Shown: piece after piece, positions 8,468 to 17,340 of the stretch
Position numbering within the stretch: position 1 is the first letter of the stretch
How the letters are laid out: each line of letters starts with the position of its first letter
Program-made: the position numbers and the translations under genes
Notes under the pieces: generated by a model
Database searches by the model: none
What the model was told of the DNA's origin: nothing
What the model saw: the letters and a program-made list of their open reading frames with translations, nothing else
Assembly: GCA_030427085.1 (NCBI GenBank)
Contig: JAUHXH010000001.1
Span: 124,001 to 188,000, forward strand
Reading direction: 5' to 3'
From: Gammaproteobacteria bacterium
GTDB taxonomy: Bacteria > Pseudomonadota > Gammaproteobacteria > Pseudomonadales > Halieaceae
Length of the DNA stretch: 64,000 nucleotides

Positions 8468-9449
8468 ATCTGCCGTTTGAATCGGTGTCAGGCAATTCGC
8501 CATGTGTTTCAAGCACTGCGCTGAGGGCCTTCTCCATCAGCTCCCGGGCACGTGCGGTGTAAAGGTATATGCGAGTGTGCAGAGCAGCGTCCTGCCAGCT
8601 ATCTACGGAACAAGTCGCGCTGTACTGTTCGAAACGGCTTAGTTCATCGATTAACGAACTGAGATGCGCGGGGCATTCACAGGCCAGGTTCGATTTCCGC
8701 GTGCGCGCATGCTCGAGGTCGTCCTGTGTGAAACGCGGCGCTGACACTGACACCAGTTCCGACACATTGGCTTCGCCCAGACGTACTTCGCGCGCCGCCA
8801 TTGCGGCTCCGATTTCGGCGTGCAGGCGGGTAGTGTCTGGTATGCCGGTTACCACAGTAATTCCTTCTCGTACGTCAGTCGGTTGGGTGGTGTCCGCACT
8901 CCGGGTGGTACACACCAGCACACGTGTGGCTTGCAGTTTTGTGCGGCACTCCATTACACGTTTCACCGCTTGTTTCGTCAGCGCCGAAACCTCTACAACG
9001 AGCAGATCCGCTCCACGGGCATTGCTATGCAACTCTTCTACCTTCAACGCCTCTGACAGGGAGCCACGGGCAATCACTGCCCGAGCATTTCCGATACTGC
9101 CGCCGTGTTCATCCAGCCACGCGGCGAGTCCAGTGCCAACGAACACTACCAATGGGCGAGGCGGGGGAGTGGTGGCTGCAGTATTGCCTGTTCGTGTCTG
9201 CGTTAGCGCCTCCAGCGTTTTCCGATCCGCAGCGGCGATGTCGCCAATACGCGCACCGTCTGCAATCAGTGTGGCGATCAACTGCAGGTGATCCACATCA
9301 GCCTGGGTGTACTGCCGTTGGCCGTGGGGCGATTTGCGACTTGCGCCAAGTCCATAGCGCCGCTCCCACGCGCGCAGCGTGTCTGCCTTCACGCCAGTTA
9401 ATCGCGCTACGGTGCCAATGGAATACAGGGGAAGAGAGTCGAGAATCAC
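8466..9449 (-). CDS. MerR-family regulator with degenerate cobalamin-binding-like domain
   Basis: A 327-residue protein. The N-terminal MerR winged HTH (residues 8-76) has YSIGTVARLTGVKADTLRAWERRYG, the form found in CarH/LitR-like regulators. Residues about 95-200 look like a B12-binding Rossmann fold (LVVFVGTGLAAWLDEHGG, ADLLVVEVSALT), but the DxHxxG cobalamin ligand is not intact: the nearest stretch, DEHGGS, lacks the final Gly. The C-terminal about 100 residues are helical with CECPAHLSSLIDELSRFE and look like a conserved extra domain I cannot name. Light- or B12-dependent control is therefore unlikely; it may sense another ligand or act through its Cys. It is divergent from the GH5 lipoprotein (122 bp between). 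Confidence 0.85.
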   Translation of the reverse strand: MILDSLPLYSIGTVARLTGVKADTLRAWERRYGLGASRKSPHGQRQYTQADVDHLQLIATLIADGARIGDIAAADRKTLEALTQTRTGNTAATTPPPRPLVVFVGTGLAAWLDEHGGSIGNARAVIARGSLSEALKVEELHSNARGADLLVVEVSALTKQAVKRVMECRTKLQATRVLVCTTRSADTTQPTDVREGITVVTGIPDTTRLHAEIGAAMAAREVRLGEANVSELVSVSAPRFTQDDLEHARTRKSNLACECPAHLSSLIDELSRFEQYSATCSVDSWQDAALHTRIYLYTARARELMEKALSAVLETHGELPDTDSNGR

Positions 9450-9571
9450 TGCGGCGGGTCACCTTTGCTTTAGCACCCATACGCACCCTGAGCCGGACTG
9501 GATTGCTGTATTGCGGGAGATTATCTGGCATAGTGGCCACACAATAAAAACGTTTTACAAAGGAGTGTGTT

Positions 9572-10720
9572 ATGTCGCCCCTCAAAGTTCTGTTAGCGCT
9601 GGGACCGGTATTTCTGTTGTCTGCGTGCACGGCGTCGCCAACGTCACAAACCCTGGATCAGAATCACGGCTACACAGCCAGCCAGCAATCCGATGCGGAA
9701 TTCTGGAATATCCCCTATCCCACAGCCTTTGATCCTGCTCAGCTAAGCCGCCCGCAAAGCGCGCTCTCGGTGCAAGGCGCACAGGTGGTGAACGAGGCGG
9801 GGGATACTGTGGTGCTGCGCGGGGTCAATATCGCCGACCCTGCCAAGCTGGACTACGACGGACAATGGCGGCCGGAATTGTTTGAGGAAATTGCGCGGTG
9901 GGGCGCGAACGTGATCCGTATTCCGGTGCATCCGCTGGCCTGGCGCCGGCAGGGGCAAAGCTGGTATTTCGATCGTCTGGACGAGGCCGTGCGCTGGGCC
10001 AATGCGAATGGGCTTTATTTGATTCTGGACTGGCATGTGATCGGCAATATTCAGTCAAACCTTTACCAACACCCCATGTACGAAACCACGATGGATGAAA
10101 CCCGCCAGTTCTGGCAGCAGGTGGCCCTGCGCTATCGCGGCGTTCCGACCCTGGCTGTGTACGAGCTGTACAACGAGCCTACCCACGACTTCATCGGCAA
10201 CGGCGCGGAGTCGCTGGGAAAAGCTGATTGGGAAGGATTGCGGGCTATCCACGAAGAACTGATTGACCTGATTTACGTCTATGACACAAACGTAATACCA
10301 CTGGTGAGCGGCTTCAATTGGGCTTACGACTTGAGCTTTGTACCGGTCGCCCCGGTACGCCGGGAGGGTATCGCCTACGCGATTCATCCTTATCCACAAA
10401 AGGCGAAACCGGCAGAAGACAGCAAAGCAGCCTTTTTCGATGCCTGGCAGCAGCAGTGGGGCTTTGTTGCCCAGCGCTACCCGGTGATGGCCACGGAACT
10501 GGGGTGGGTGCGTGAGGATGGCTACGGCGCGCACGTGCCGGTGATTCACAACGAGGGTACCTACGGCCCGCGTATTACCGAGTTCATGGCCGAGCGGGGT
10601 ATCTCCTGGACTGCCTGGGTGTTTGATCCCGACTGGTCGCCCACACTGATCACGGATTGGGACTTTACCCCTTCCGAGCAGGGTGCTTATTTCAAGCAGG
10701 TGCTCGGTGGGGGTGAGTAG
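9572..10720 (+). CDS. Glycoside hydrolase family 5 lipoprotein
   Basis: A 382-residue protein with an AAAGGAG ribosome site. A lipoprotein signal with lipobox LLSAC puts Cys19 at the mature N-terminus. After a low-complexity spacer the GH5 (cellulase-like) TIM barrel covers about residues 65-380: VLRGVNIADP, WGANVIRIPVHP, LYLILDWHVIG, YELYNEPTHD with acid/base Glu202, AIHPYPQ, and VMATELGW with nucleophile Glu309. It should cleave beta-linked glycans at the cell surface; the exact substrate cannot be read from the sequence. It stands alone, divergent from the MerR regulator, which may control it. Confidence 0.92.
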   Translation: MSPLKVLLALGPVFLLSACTASPTSQTLDQNHGYTASQQSDAEFWNIPYPTAFDPAQLSRPQSALSVQGAQVVNEAGDTVVLRGVNIADPAKLDYDGQWRPELFEEIARWGANVIRIPVHPLAWRRQGQSWYFDRLDEAVRWANANGLYLILDWHVIGNIQSNLYQHPMYETTMDETRQFWQQVALRYRGVPTLAVYELYNEPTHDFIGNGAESLGKADWEGLRAIHEELIDLIYVYDTNVIPLVSGFNWAYDLSFVPVAPVRREGIAYAIHPYPQKAKPAEDSKAAFFDAWQQQWGFVAQRYPVMATELGWVREDGYGAHVPVIHNEGTYGPRITEFMAERGISWTAWVFDPDWSPTLITDWDFTPSEQGAYFKQVLGGGE

Positions 10721-10732
10721 TAGGGGGCTGGC

Positions 10733-11527
10733 TCAGGTTTTCCGCGAACCGATCAAACTGAACAGAGCACCTTGTGGGTCGAGAGCCTGAATGATGAGAT
10801 CGCCGTCGGGAATTTCCTCCGGCCCGAACAGTATCTGGCCACCGCGCTGTTCGGTGATGGCCACGGCAGCGTCGATGTCCGGCACACGGAAGTAGTACAG
10901 CCAGGCTGACACGGGCATTGCCTCCGGCCGTTTCATCACTGCGCCGATCATGCCGTTGTGGCGAATGAACTCGTAGGGCCCCTCGGGCATGTCCATCTGG
11001 CCGTCTTTGGTCCAGCCAAAATTCCCGAAGTAAAAGCTTTTCGCCGCTTCGGGATCTTCCGTGACCAGTTCATTCCAGGCGCAGTGCCCGGGGCGAGGTT
11101 TGTCGGCGGCAAAGGCGAGACTGGGTCGATCGTCAAAGGCCTTCATGATGTAGAAGGGTGCGCCCTGCGGATCGGTAATCATCGCGATGCGGCCGACCTC
11201 GGGGATGTCCATCGCCGGCATTTGCAGGCTGCCGCCCTCGGCGCAGAGCTTGGCAACGGCGGCGTCGACATCGTCCACAGCGATATAACCGAGCCAGACG
11301 GGTCTGGCGCCACCCGCTTTCATTTCCTCATCCAACGCCATCAGGCCGCCGACTTCATTCGAGTCGCCCGAATCCCTGTCCAGCGCCGAGAAGATGCGGT
11401 AGTCCATGTCGGGCTGTTCGCTGTGTTGCACCGACCAGCCGATCAGCTCAGCGTAAAAGGCCTCGGCGGCGTCAGCATTGTCGGTTAGCAGTTCGTACCA
11501 GATGAATTCGCCGTGTTGATTGGACAT
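10733..11527 (-). CDS. VOC family protein, two glyoxalase-like domains
   Basis: A 264-residue protein made of two vicinal-oxygen-chelate modules, each opening with the same phrase: FIWYELLTDNADAAEAFYAELIGWSV (residues 8-33) and CAWNELVTEDPEAAKSFYFGNFGWT (about 145-169). MEAR-like features IAMITDPQGAPFYIMK and IIQALDPQGALFSLIG close each module. Similar proteins are often annotated as glyoxalase- or hydroxylase-like, without known substrate. It is the last of three minus-strand genes (12886 to 10733) and its 3' end is 12 bp from the end of the GH5 gene. Confidence 0.9.
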   Translation of the reverse strand: MSNQHGEFIWYELLTDNADAAEAFYAELIGWSVQHSEQPDMDYRIFSALDRDSGDSNEVGGLMALDEEMKAGGARPVWLGYIAVDDVDAAVAKLCAEGGSLQMPAMDIPEVGRIAMITDPQGAPFYIMKAFDDRPSLAFAADKPRPGHCAWNELVTEDPEAAKSFYFGNFGWTKDGQMDMPEGPYEFIRHNGMIGAVMKRPEAMPVSAWLYYFRVPDIDAAVAITEQRGGQILFGPEEIPDGDLIIQALDPQGALFSLIGSRKT

Positions 11528-11613
11528 GGTGGTCTCCCGGGCGCCTGGGCCTTTAGTGGTACTAATAATGTAGACGCTAATGCCGGGATTGCCGGGTCTA
11601 TCCGGCAGTTTTT

Positions 11614-12345
11614 TCAGGCCTGGTAAACCTCGAAGCGATTCCCCGCCGGGTCCTGGCCACGCAGCACTGACTGGCCTGTATCCAGTGACGCTCGCTCGTA
11701 CGCCACGCCGGCATGCTCGAGTCGTTCCTCAACGAGACATAAATCTTCGGTCTCGAGGGTGGCTCGCGGGAACGGACTTTTCGGAAGCGGTAGCTCTGCC
11801 AGGGGTTGGAACAGGGCCAGGAAGGGGCTGCGTGCGCCAAAACCCATGAGCACTTCGTCGTAGAGGTCCTCGGCATTCAGGTAGTGTTGGGCCTGAGCGC
11901 CGAACACCACGACGTAGAAGTTCTCGGCTGCCGCCCGGTCGTTCACGATGAGTTTGCAGCCGCCCACGGCCGCCGGCTTATCCGGTCGCGCGGCAATCTC
12001 TACGGCATTCCCTGAGGGGTCGCGGGTAATCGCGATGCGCATGTCCGGGTTTCCGGTAGGCACTTCGAACAGCCCTGCGCCATCGGTTCGCAATCGCGCC
12101 AGCAGCGCATCGTATTCCGGGGTGTAGAGCAATACTTCGGGAAACTGGCTTTTGGGTAGGGCTCGTTCTGCTTCGCTGTGTGCCCGCTGCAGTGCAAGCT
12201 CGCTGCGGCCCAGCCTTAGTACTGTCACTTCGCCTGCGTCCTGGGAGAGTTCCTCGGCTAACTCGAAGCCGAAGTAGCCGGTGTAAAAACTGAGGGCGGG
12301 CGTCAGGTCTGCAACCGTCAGCCCGGTACGGGTAATCGTGGTCAT
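11614..12345 (-). CDS. VOC family protein, two glyoxalase-like domains
   Basis: A 243-residue protein with two VOC modules: TRTGLTVADLTPALSFYTGYFGFEL at the N-terminus and CKLIVNDRAAAENFYVVVFGAQ at about residue 130. The first module ends with IAITRDPSGNAVEIAARPDK and the second with GQDPAGNRFEVYQA. The layout resembles glyoxalase/bleomycin-resistance-like dioxygenase relatives; metal ligands are hard to assign by eye, so catalysis is not certain. It differs in sequence from the neighbouring VOC protein at 10733 and was not a recent tandem copy. Confidence 0.88.
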   Translation of the reverse strand: MTTITRTGLTVADLTPALSFYTGYFGFELAEELSQDAGEVTVLRLGRSELALQRAHSEAERALPKSQFPEVLLYTPEYDALLARLRTDGAGLFEVPTGNPDMRIAITRDPSGNAVEIAARPDKPAAVGGCKLIVNDRAAAENFYVVVFGAQAQHYLNAEDLYDEVLMGFGARSPFLALFQPLAELPLPKSPFPRATLETEDLCLVEERLEHAGVAYERASLDTGQSVLRGQDPAGNRFEVYQA

Positions 12346-12415
12346 GGGCGTGCCATCCGGTGAGAGACAGGTGGCGACGGCAGCCGCCGACCACCCGCTG
12401 ATCTGGAAAAAGAAT

Positions 12416-12886
12416 TCAGTCGCTGGTTACCGCGGCGTCGGTGCGCTGCAAGTAGAAGAAGAAGCTGTCTTTTGGGCTGCCTTTTACCTCACCCCAGCCC
12501 ACAATCAGGTCGTCGTTCACTTTCCGGAAGTAGTCCATGATCGGATGCTGGTCGTAGATCAGAGAAGCGGATACCACGCCCTGATACTTTATTTCGCGCA
12601 AGCTGGCGGCGCCCATCTTGTCAAACACGCGAACCGTGTCGTTTTCACCGTGGACCAGCAGGGGCTCCACGTATTGCTCCGACACGAAACGCTTGCCGTA
12701 CCAGTTGATCGGGTCGGGCGCGGTGCCGCCGTCGAAGCGGCCGCCTTTCCAGGTGCCGATAATTTCCTCGGCGCTGATGGCGTCCAGAGCCTCGTAGTGG
12801 GGGCGGATTTCACTTTCTTCGTGGGCTGCGCCGCCGTCGATAAGGGCGAGCAGGGCGGTGGCGGCACTGGCGTTGGGTGAATCCAT
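12416..12886 (-). CDS. DUF4334 (GXWXG) domain protein
   Basis: A 156-residue cytoplasmic protein. The GXWXG motif GTWKGGRFDGG lies at about residues 43-53 and WYGKRF at 62-67, and the C-terminal DUF4334 part has GVVSASLIYDQHPIMDYFRKVNDD and KGSPKDSFFFYLQR. The family is widespread and of unknown function, with a lipocalin-like fold suspected. It lies 70 bp upstream of the VOC gene at 12345 on the same strand and may start that transcription unit from the candidate promoter at 12937-12966. Confidence 0.88.
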   Translation of the reverse strand: MDSPNASAATALLALIDGGAAHEESEIRPHYEALDAISAEEIIGTWKGGRFDGGTAPDPINWYGKRFVSEQYVEPLLVHGENDTVRVFDKMGAASLREIKYQGVVSASLIYDQHPIMDYFRKVNDDLIVGWGEVKGSPKDSFFFYLQRTDAAVTSD

Positions 12887-12936
12887 GGTTTGTCTCCCGC
12901 TATGTTATTGCTTTTACGATTGGCGTTGTGGCGGAT

Positions 12937-12966
12937 AAAGTAATATTTGAATGTCAGGTATGTCAA
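12937..12966 (-). promoter_or_regulatory. Candidate sigma70 promoter for the DUF4334 gene
   Basis: On the minus strand a perfect -35 TTGACA (12966-12961) is followed after 18 bp by TACTTT (12942-12937) in an A/T-rich patch within otherwise G+C-rich DNA. It is about 50 bp upstream of the ATG at 12886. The -10 is poor, so this is tentative. Confidence 0.35.
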
Positions 12967-13061
12967 CAGGGCATAAAAAATAATAGATAATCCAATAAAT
13001 AGATGAACAGGTATCTTTTGTGTGGAGAGCCGGTGCAGGCGCGGAAAGCCCGCGCCACCGT

Positions 13062-14471
13062 TTAGTTGGTGGGAGTGTCGTGTGCCCGGCAACGGTCCAG
13101 GATCAAACTTGCCAGTTGCGCACGCTGTTCCTCGACCTTTTTACCGCTGCTGATGCGGGCGAAACAGCGGGCCAGTTTGCGGCGCTGGTCGTCGTTCGCC
13201 TGGTCGAGCAATTCGGTATCCAGCGACAGGCTGGAACGGTCCGCGTGGGTGCGGTGACAGAGCAGGCGATGGTGTAGCAGCGCGCGGCCCAGCAGTACAA
13301 AGGGGAAGTTGAGATTGCGACTCGGGCCGTAGCTGACCTGTTTGCCGCCCGTGGGAATGCCCTTGAGGCGGTACTGGGCGATTTCATCGGAGTACTTCCA
13401 GGCGCCAACGCCGCCGGTGACGGCACCGGCGGTGCCGCTGATCAGGGTGCCCAGGCCGCCGAGCAATCCGCCGGTGGCGCCGTCTACCATCAGGCCAAAG
13501 CCGCCACCCAAAACGGCCCCGGCGGAGCCTGCGACTGCCACCAGAGAACGCCGGTTCAAACCCCATAGGTACCAGTCGTCCAGTTGAAACAGGTCCGACT
13601 CCTCAAGCGCCAGTGCCTGCTCGTTCCGTTTCAGGTCGTGGTAGTGGTAGAGCTCTTCCACCTGTCGCCGGCAGTTGCGTTCTCGTTTCGCCTGACGTTC
13701 ACGGTAGTTCGCAGCGAGCAGCTTGCGCACCGGTTCCAGCGGTGCGCCATCCGGTAGTTTCTGGGAAACCTGGAAAGTGAGTGCGGCGCTGATCATATCG
13801 GCGATCAACAAGCTGCACTGACTATGCTGTTCCTCGCGTTCCCGGTTCAACAGGGTCACGGCGCGCGCCAGACTGGATTGCCAGCTCGGGTCGAGATGCC
13901 CGAACAGGTCGAGGAGTTCCAGTTGTCGGGTCACTTGCGCGCGCTGGGCATCGAACAGGCGCACGGTGCGGAAGTACTGGCCCAAACCGTCGCGCCATTC
14001 ATCGGCAAAGTCGTCGTTGTCGATGGGGTTGATCAGCGCCAGGCTGGGGCGGCCGCTCCAACGCAGGATTTCCATTTCCGCTTCGTAGTCGGCGCCGTAG
14101 GGGCAGGAACCATCCACCACGTAGATGATGCCGGCGCCGTCGACAATGGGTTGTAACAGCTGGCACTCGTCCGCAAATCGCTCCTCGCTGCGGTGTGCTT
14201 CGACAAAGTCACGCACTGCTTGCGGGCGTTGTGAGGCATCGCGGCAGTTTGCCTGCAGCCAGTCCATCACTTCGCGGGCGCGTTGAATGCCTGGCGTGTC
14301 TACCAGCGTGTAGAGCGTTTCGCCATTGACCTGCATGGGGAATTCCCGAGCCCAGCGGGTGGAGCCAGACCGGGAGTCGATGTAGACCGAATCATCTCGC
14401 GCCAGTGTGGCGACGATACTCGACTTGCCTTTATTGGGGCGGCCGACCACGGCGAAGGTCGGCGCACTCAC
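13062..14471 (-). CDS. GTPase with DUF3482 domain
   Basis: A 469-residue protein. The N-terminal Era/TrmE-like G domain has the P-loop GRPNKGKSS (residues 10-18), the switch-II DTPG motif (VDTPGIQ) and a likely specificity loop ALINPIDNDD near residue 150. The middle and C-terminal part carries DUF3482 with a glycine-rich hydrophobic hairpin (AVAGSAGAVLGGGFGLMVDGATGGLLGGLG, about 310-345) that could insert into membrane. It overlaps the DUF2868 membrane protein by 4 bp, the arrangement usual for these two families, so the pair likely forms a membrane GTPase complex of unknown role. Confidence 0.88.
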   Translation of the reverse strand: MSAPTFAVVGRPNKGKSSIVATLARDDSVYIDSRSGSTRWAREFPMQVNGETLYTLVDTPGIQRAREVMDWLQANCRDASQRPQAVRDFVEAHRSEERFADECQLLQPIVDGAGIIYVVDGSCPYGADYEAEMEILRWSGRPSLALINPIDNDDFADEWRDGLGQYFRTVRLFDAQRAQVTRQLELLDLFGHLDPSWQSSLARAVTLLNREREEQHSQCSLLIADMISAALTFQVSQKLPDGAPLEPVRKLLAANYRERQAKRERNCRRQVEELYHYHDLKRNEQALALEESDLFQLDDWYLWGLNRRSLVAVAGSAGAVLGGGFGLMVDGATGGLLGGLGTLISGTAGAVTGGVGAWKYSDEIAQYRLKGIPTGGKQVSYGPSRNLNFPFVLLGRALLHHRLLCHRTHADRSSLSLDTELLDQANDDQRRKLARCFARISSGKKVEEQRAQLASLILDRCRAHDTPTN

Positions 14472-15853
14472 GACTGCTGCTCTCCGGCGACCTGGACCGC
14501 GGTGTGTGGAAAGGGCAATTCACCAGCGAAGCGTTGCCAGTCTGCCACCTTGCGTGCGGGTACGGGCCGCCCAGGTAGGGGAACCAGTATCAGGGTGCAC
14601 TGCAGTTGGTGGGGCAGGGTGGACAATACATCGGCTATTTCACCGACAGGTGGCTCCCAGGATTTGACCAGGAGCGATATGCCCAGGTGGTCTGGTTGCA
14701 GGGCATTCACCAGGGTCGCGCTGTCTGCGGCAAAAGTGCCCAGGCCCAGTTCGAGAACTTGCTGGTTGCTTTGGTCGACTGGAAAACCCCCAGTGCCCGC
14801 GCTATCGGGGTTTCGTGCGCCACACCAGTCCGCCACCAGGTTGTTTTCAGGCAGCGCGAAGTGGGCGGCTGTTGCTTGTTGTGTTGCTGTGGGGGCGGGA
14901 GTCTCTCTTCCGGCGCTCGTGGCCTGCGTGGATACGAAAGCTGCGTCCATTCTGGCAAGCACCAGTTCGGCGCCGGGGTACTGCGTAAAGTGCTGCGCGA
15001 GTTTGCGGGGGTAGGCCAGCTTGGCGATCAACCACAGCAGCAGGCGCGGCAGCAGGGCGTAGCACACCAGGCACGCCATCAGGAACGACCACCAGCCTCT
15101 CAGGCTACTCAGGGTGCTGGTGTCAGGCAGTACGGCAGCGTGAAAACGGCTGGCGCTTACGAGTTCGGCGGAAACAGTCGCTGCCGGCAGCCAGCTTTGC
15201 CACGGTAGCGCCAGCACATCCATTAACCAGGCCACACTGGCGTCGCTGGGTGAAAAGGTAGAGCCCCAGACGAAGGCAAAATCCTTCAGTGCCGGGACCG
15301 CCATAAATGCGAGCACGGCACCCGCAGTAAACAGGGCGCCGAACTCCTGGCCGTAGCGCAAATACAGCAAGCGCGACAGGCCGCCGGCATCGCGCAGGGC
15401 GGAATAGTCCGCCAGGCTGTGTTTTACAAGCCAGGCGGTTGGTGATGCGGAGGCAGTGGCCGGTGTGGCCCCGCGTAGTGAGCGCCACAGGGCAAAGGCC
15501 GACAGCGTACTCAGTAGCGCCTGCACAAACACGAACGCGGCCAGCAGCATGAATACATTGACGAGACCATTGTGACTACCGAGCAAGAAGCCGGCCATGC
15601 CAAGGAAGCCGGCCAGGCACAGCAATGTGCGTACAGCGAATAGCAGGTAAGCGCCGCGTGGCGGCTGTTCGGTGCCGGCCAGCGCAGGGCGGACGTGGTC
15701 GAGCCAATAGAGCAGGCGATTACTGTCGTTCTGGCCGGTGCAGTGGGCACCGATCGTGTGATCGCGCTGCTTCAGGGCGTCCACGGCTGTGCTCTGGTCT
15801 GCCTCGAGTTGTTGCGACAGACGAATCAGGTCACCTGTAGTGGGGCGGCGCAT
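14468..15853 (-). CDS. DUF2868 membrane protein
   Basis: A 461-residue inner-membrane protein. Hydrophobic segments at about 85-105 (YLLFAVRTLLCLAGFLGMAGFLLG), 112-135, 200-215 and 270-295 fit four or more helices; the C-terminal 150 residues are soluble and contain VADWCGARNPDS and LSTLPHQLQCTLILVPLPGRPVP. It is translated just before and overlaps the DUF3482 GTPase by 4 bp, which suggests that it is the membrane partner. Function unknown. Confidence 0.86.
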   Translation of the reverse strand: MRRPTTGDLIRLSQQLEADQSTAVDALKQRDHTIGAHCTGQNDSNRLLYWLDHVRPALAGTEQPPRGAYLLFAVRTLLCLAGFLGMAGFLLGSHNGLVNVFMLLAAFVFVQALLSTLSAFALWRSLRGATPATASASPTAWLVKHSLADYSALRDAGGLSRLLYLRYGQEFGALFTAGAVLAFMAVPALKDFAFVWGSTFSPSDASVAWLMDVLALPWQSWLPAATVSAELVSASRFHAAVLPDTSTLSSLRGWWSFLMACLVCYALLPRLLLWLIAKLAYPRKLAQHFTQYPGAELVLARMDAAFVSTQATSAGRETPAPTATQQATAAHFALPENNLVADWCGARNPDSAGTGGFPVDQSNQQVLELGLGTFAADSATLVNALQPDHLGISLLVKSWEPPVGEIADVLSTLPHQLQCTLILVPLPGRPVPARKVADWQRFAGELPFPHTAVQVAGEQQS

Positions 15854-15906
15854 GTATAGAGTCAGCCTGCTGTGCAGCGAAGTTGCCGCCCATTGTACAT
15901 GGCCTG

Positions 15907-17031
15907 TCAGGCGATCGAAGCCTGCCTGGGCATGGGTTCAACGTCGGGCGAGGCGGGGGTGCAGCGATCGCGGCCAGAAGTTTTGGCGCTGTATAGCGCT
16001 GCGTCTGCCCGGGTGAGTAGTTCGTCAAAGCTCAGGCTGTTCTCGTAGGTAGCGAGACCGGCGCTGACGGTGACCCGGGTTTCCGACTTGATCTTGCGGC
16101 GAATGCGCTCCGCGATGCCGGCTGCCGCGTCCAAATCGGTATTGGATAAAACCATGAGAAATTCCTCGCCGCCATAGCGAACCACCAGGTCCTGGTCGCG
16201 AGAGCAGTCCTGCAGAATCTCCGCCACATGGATCAATAACTCATCGCCGGCCCCATGGCCGTAGGCGTCGTTGTACTCCTTGAAATGATCGAGGTCGAGA
16301 ATAATCAGGGAGAAGGGTTCCGCCGTGCGCTGTGCCAGAGGTAGCAGTTTTTCCACGTGCAGGGAAAGGCGGCGCCGATTGCCCAGTCGGGTCAGGGGGT
16401 CGATCAGCGAGGACTGGTTGTGGGCGATCTTCAGTGCGATGTTGCTCACCAGCGTGCGATTTTGCCGCCAGGTGATTATCAGCAACTGGGTGTAACCAAA
16501 CACCAGCAGGGCCGAAATTTCGTAGAACACCCGATCCTCAAGCCTGACAAAGTTAATGATGATGGCGGCGATGACGATGGTGAGGAAGGTGAACATTTGC
16601 GTGAAGGAAGTGCTCAGTACCAACACCCCGCCAGTTGCCAGCAGCATGTAGACGAAGGCGCACAAGAGTTGCCCAATTACCACGTTTTCCCCCGAAATCA
16701 GGAACATCGCGGAAGCAAACCCACAGTAGGCAAGTGTGCTGGTGAGTAACAGGTAGTAGTCCCAGGGCACAATGTTCTGCGGTGTGATGCGGCCAGCAGA
16801 CATTTCTCTGGTGAATAGCATGGTCAGTGTCACCCGCGGCAGGTTCGCCAACGCCACAGCCAGCAGCCACCAGTAGGCAAATGATTCCGAGGTTGAATAG
16901 GCACGGACCGTGAAATAGAGCATGAGTATGGCGGCGGCCACGCCGACAAATCCGCCTTTCACGCTGGTAAATAGAAGCTGTATGCGCTCGAAGTCGAGCT
17001 CGGGATTATCCCGCCGGGGTAGCCACTTCAT
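15907..17031 (-). CDS. Membrane-anchored diguanylate cyclase (GGDEF)
   Basis: A 374-residue protein. Residues about 20-190 form six hydrophobic helices without an obvious periplasmic sensor domain. The GGDEF domain follows a short linker: DPLTRLGNRRRL, LIILDLDHFKEYND, and GGEEF at 287-291. An RxxD inhibitory site (RDQD, 278-281) sits exactly five residues before GGEEF, so an active enzyme with product inhibition is expected. It makes cyclic di-GMP from two GTP. It is transcribed alone, upstream of the DUF2868/DUF3482 pair (53 bp gap), and is divergent from the sulfatase. Confidence 0.92.
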   Translation of the reverse strand: MKWLPRRDNPELDFERIQLLFTSVKGGFVGVAAAILMLYFTVRAYSTSESFAYWWLLAVALANLPRVTLTMLFTREMSAGRITPQNIVPWDYYLLLTSTLAYCGFASAMFLISGENVVIGQLLCAFVYMLLATGGVLVLSTSFTQMFTFLTIVIAAIIINFVRLEDRVFYEISALLVFGYTQLLIITWRQNRTLVSNIALKIAHNQSSLIDPLTRLGNRRRLSLHVEKLLPLAQRTAEPFSLIILDLDHFKEYNDAYGHGAGDELLIHVAEILQDCSRDQDLVVRYGGEEFLMVLSNTDLDAAAGIAERIRRKIKSETRVTVSAGLATYENSLSFDELLTRADAALYSAKTSGRDRCTPASPDVEPMPRQASIA

Positions 17032-17340
17032 AACGCGACTCGTTGGTTCGTTGACACAGTGGTAGCGTGCGGAACGCCGAAGCGAACCGTGCCGGAAGGA
17101 TCGGTGAAGTGCCCCATGTTGATTTGTTTCCTGCCCCCTGACGCTCTATCGTGCCCAACTCGCATTAATTGGCACTGAACGTACAGGATTTAGCCCCAGA
17201 TTGGCGGTTGCTGTCTACTACTGGCCGGTCGCGGAGTGAGTCAATCCGCACTTTTTGACTGGCGCTGGCGGGATAGATGTACTGGTCTCTCGGTATATGA
17301 GAGTGCATAGTGGGCGGCCATTGTATTGAGGAACATCGCG
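17032..17340. other. Intergenic region between divergent diguanylate cyclase and sulfatase genes
   Basis: About 309 bp without a convincing gene. Apart from a weak short hairpin (CTCTC/GAGAG near 17287-17303) I see no clear promoter box, repeat or RNA gene here. The GAGGA before 17341 is the sulfatase ribosome site. Confidence 0.5.

Noticed and set aside
11590-11613. Hairpin TGCCGG/CCGGCA followed by GTTTTTT on the plus strand
   Set aside because: It looks like a plus-strand terminator, but both flanking genes are on the minus strand and no plus-strand gene ends nearby, so it was not listed as a terminator.
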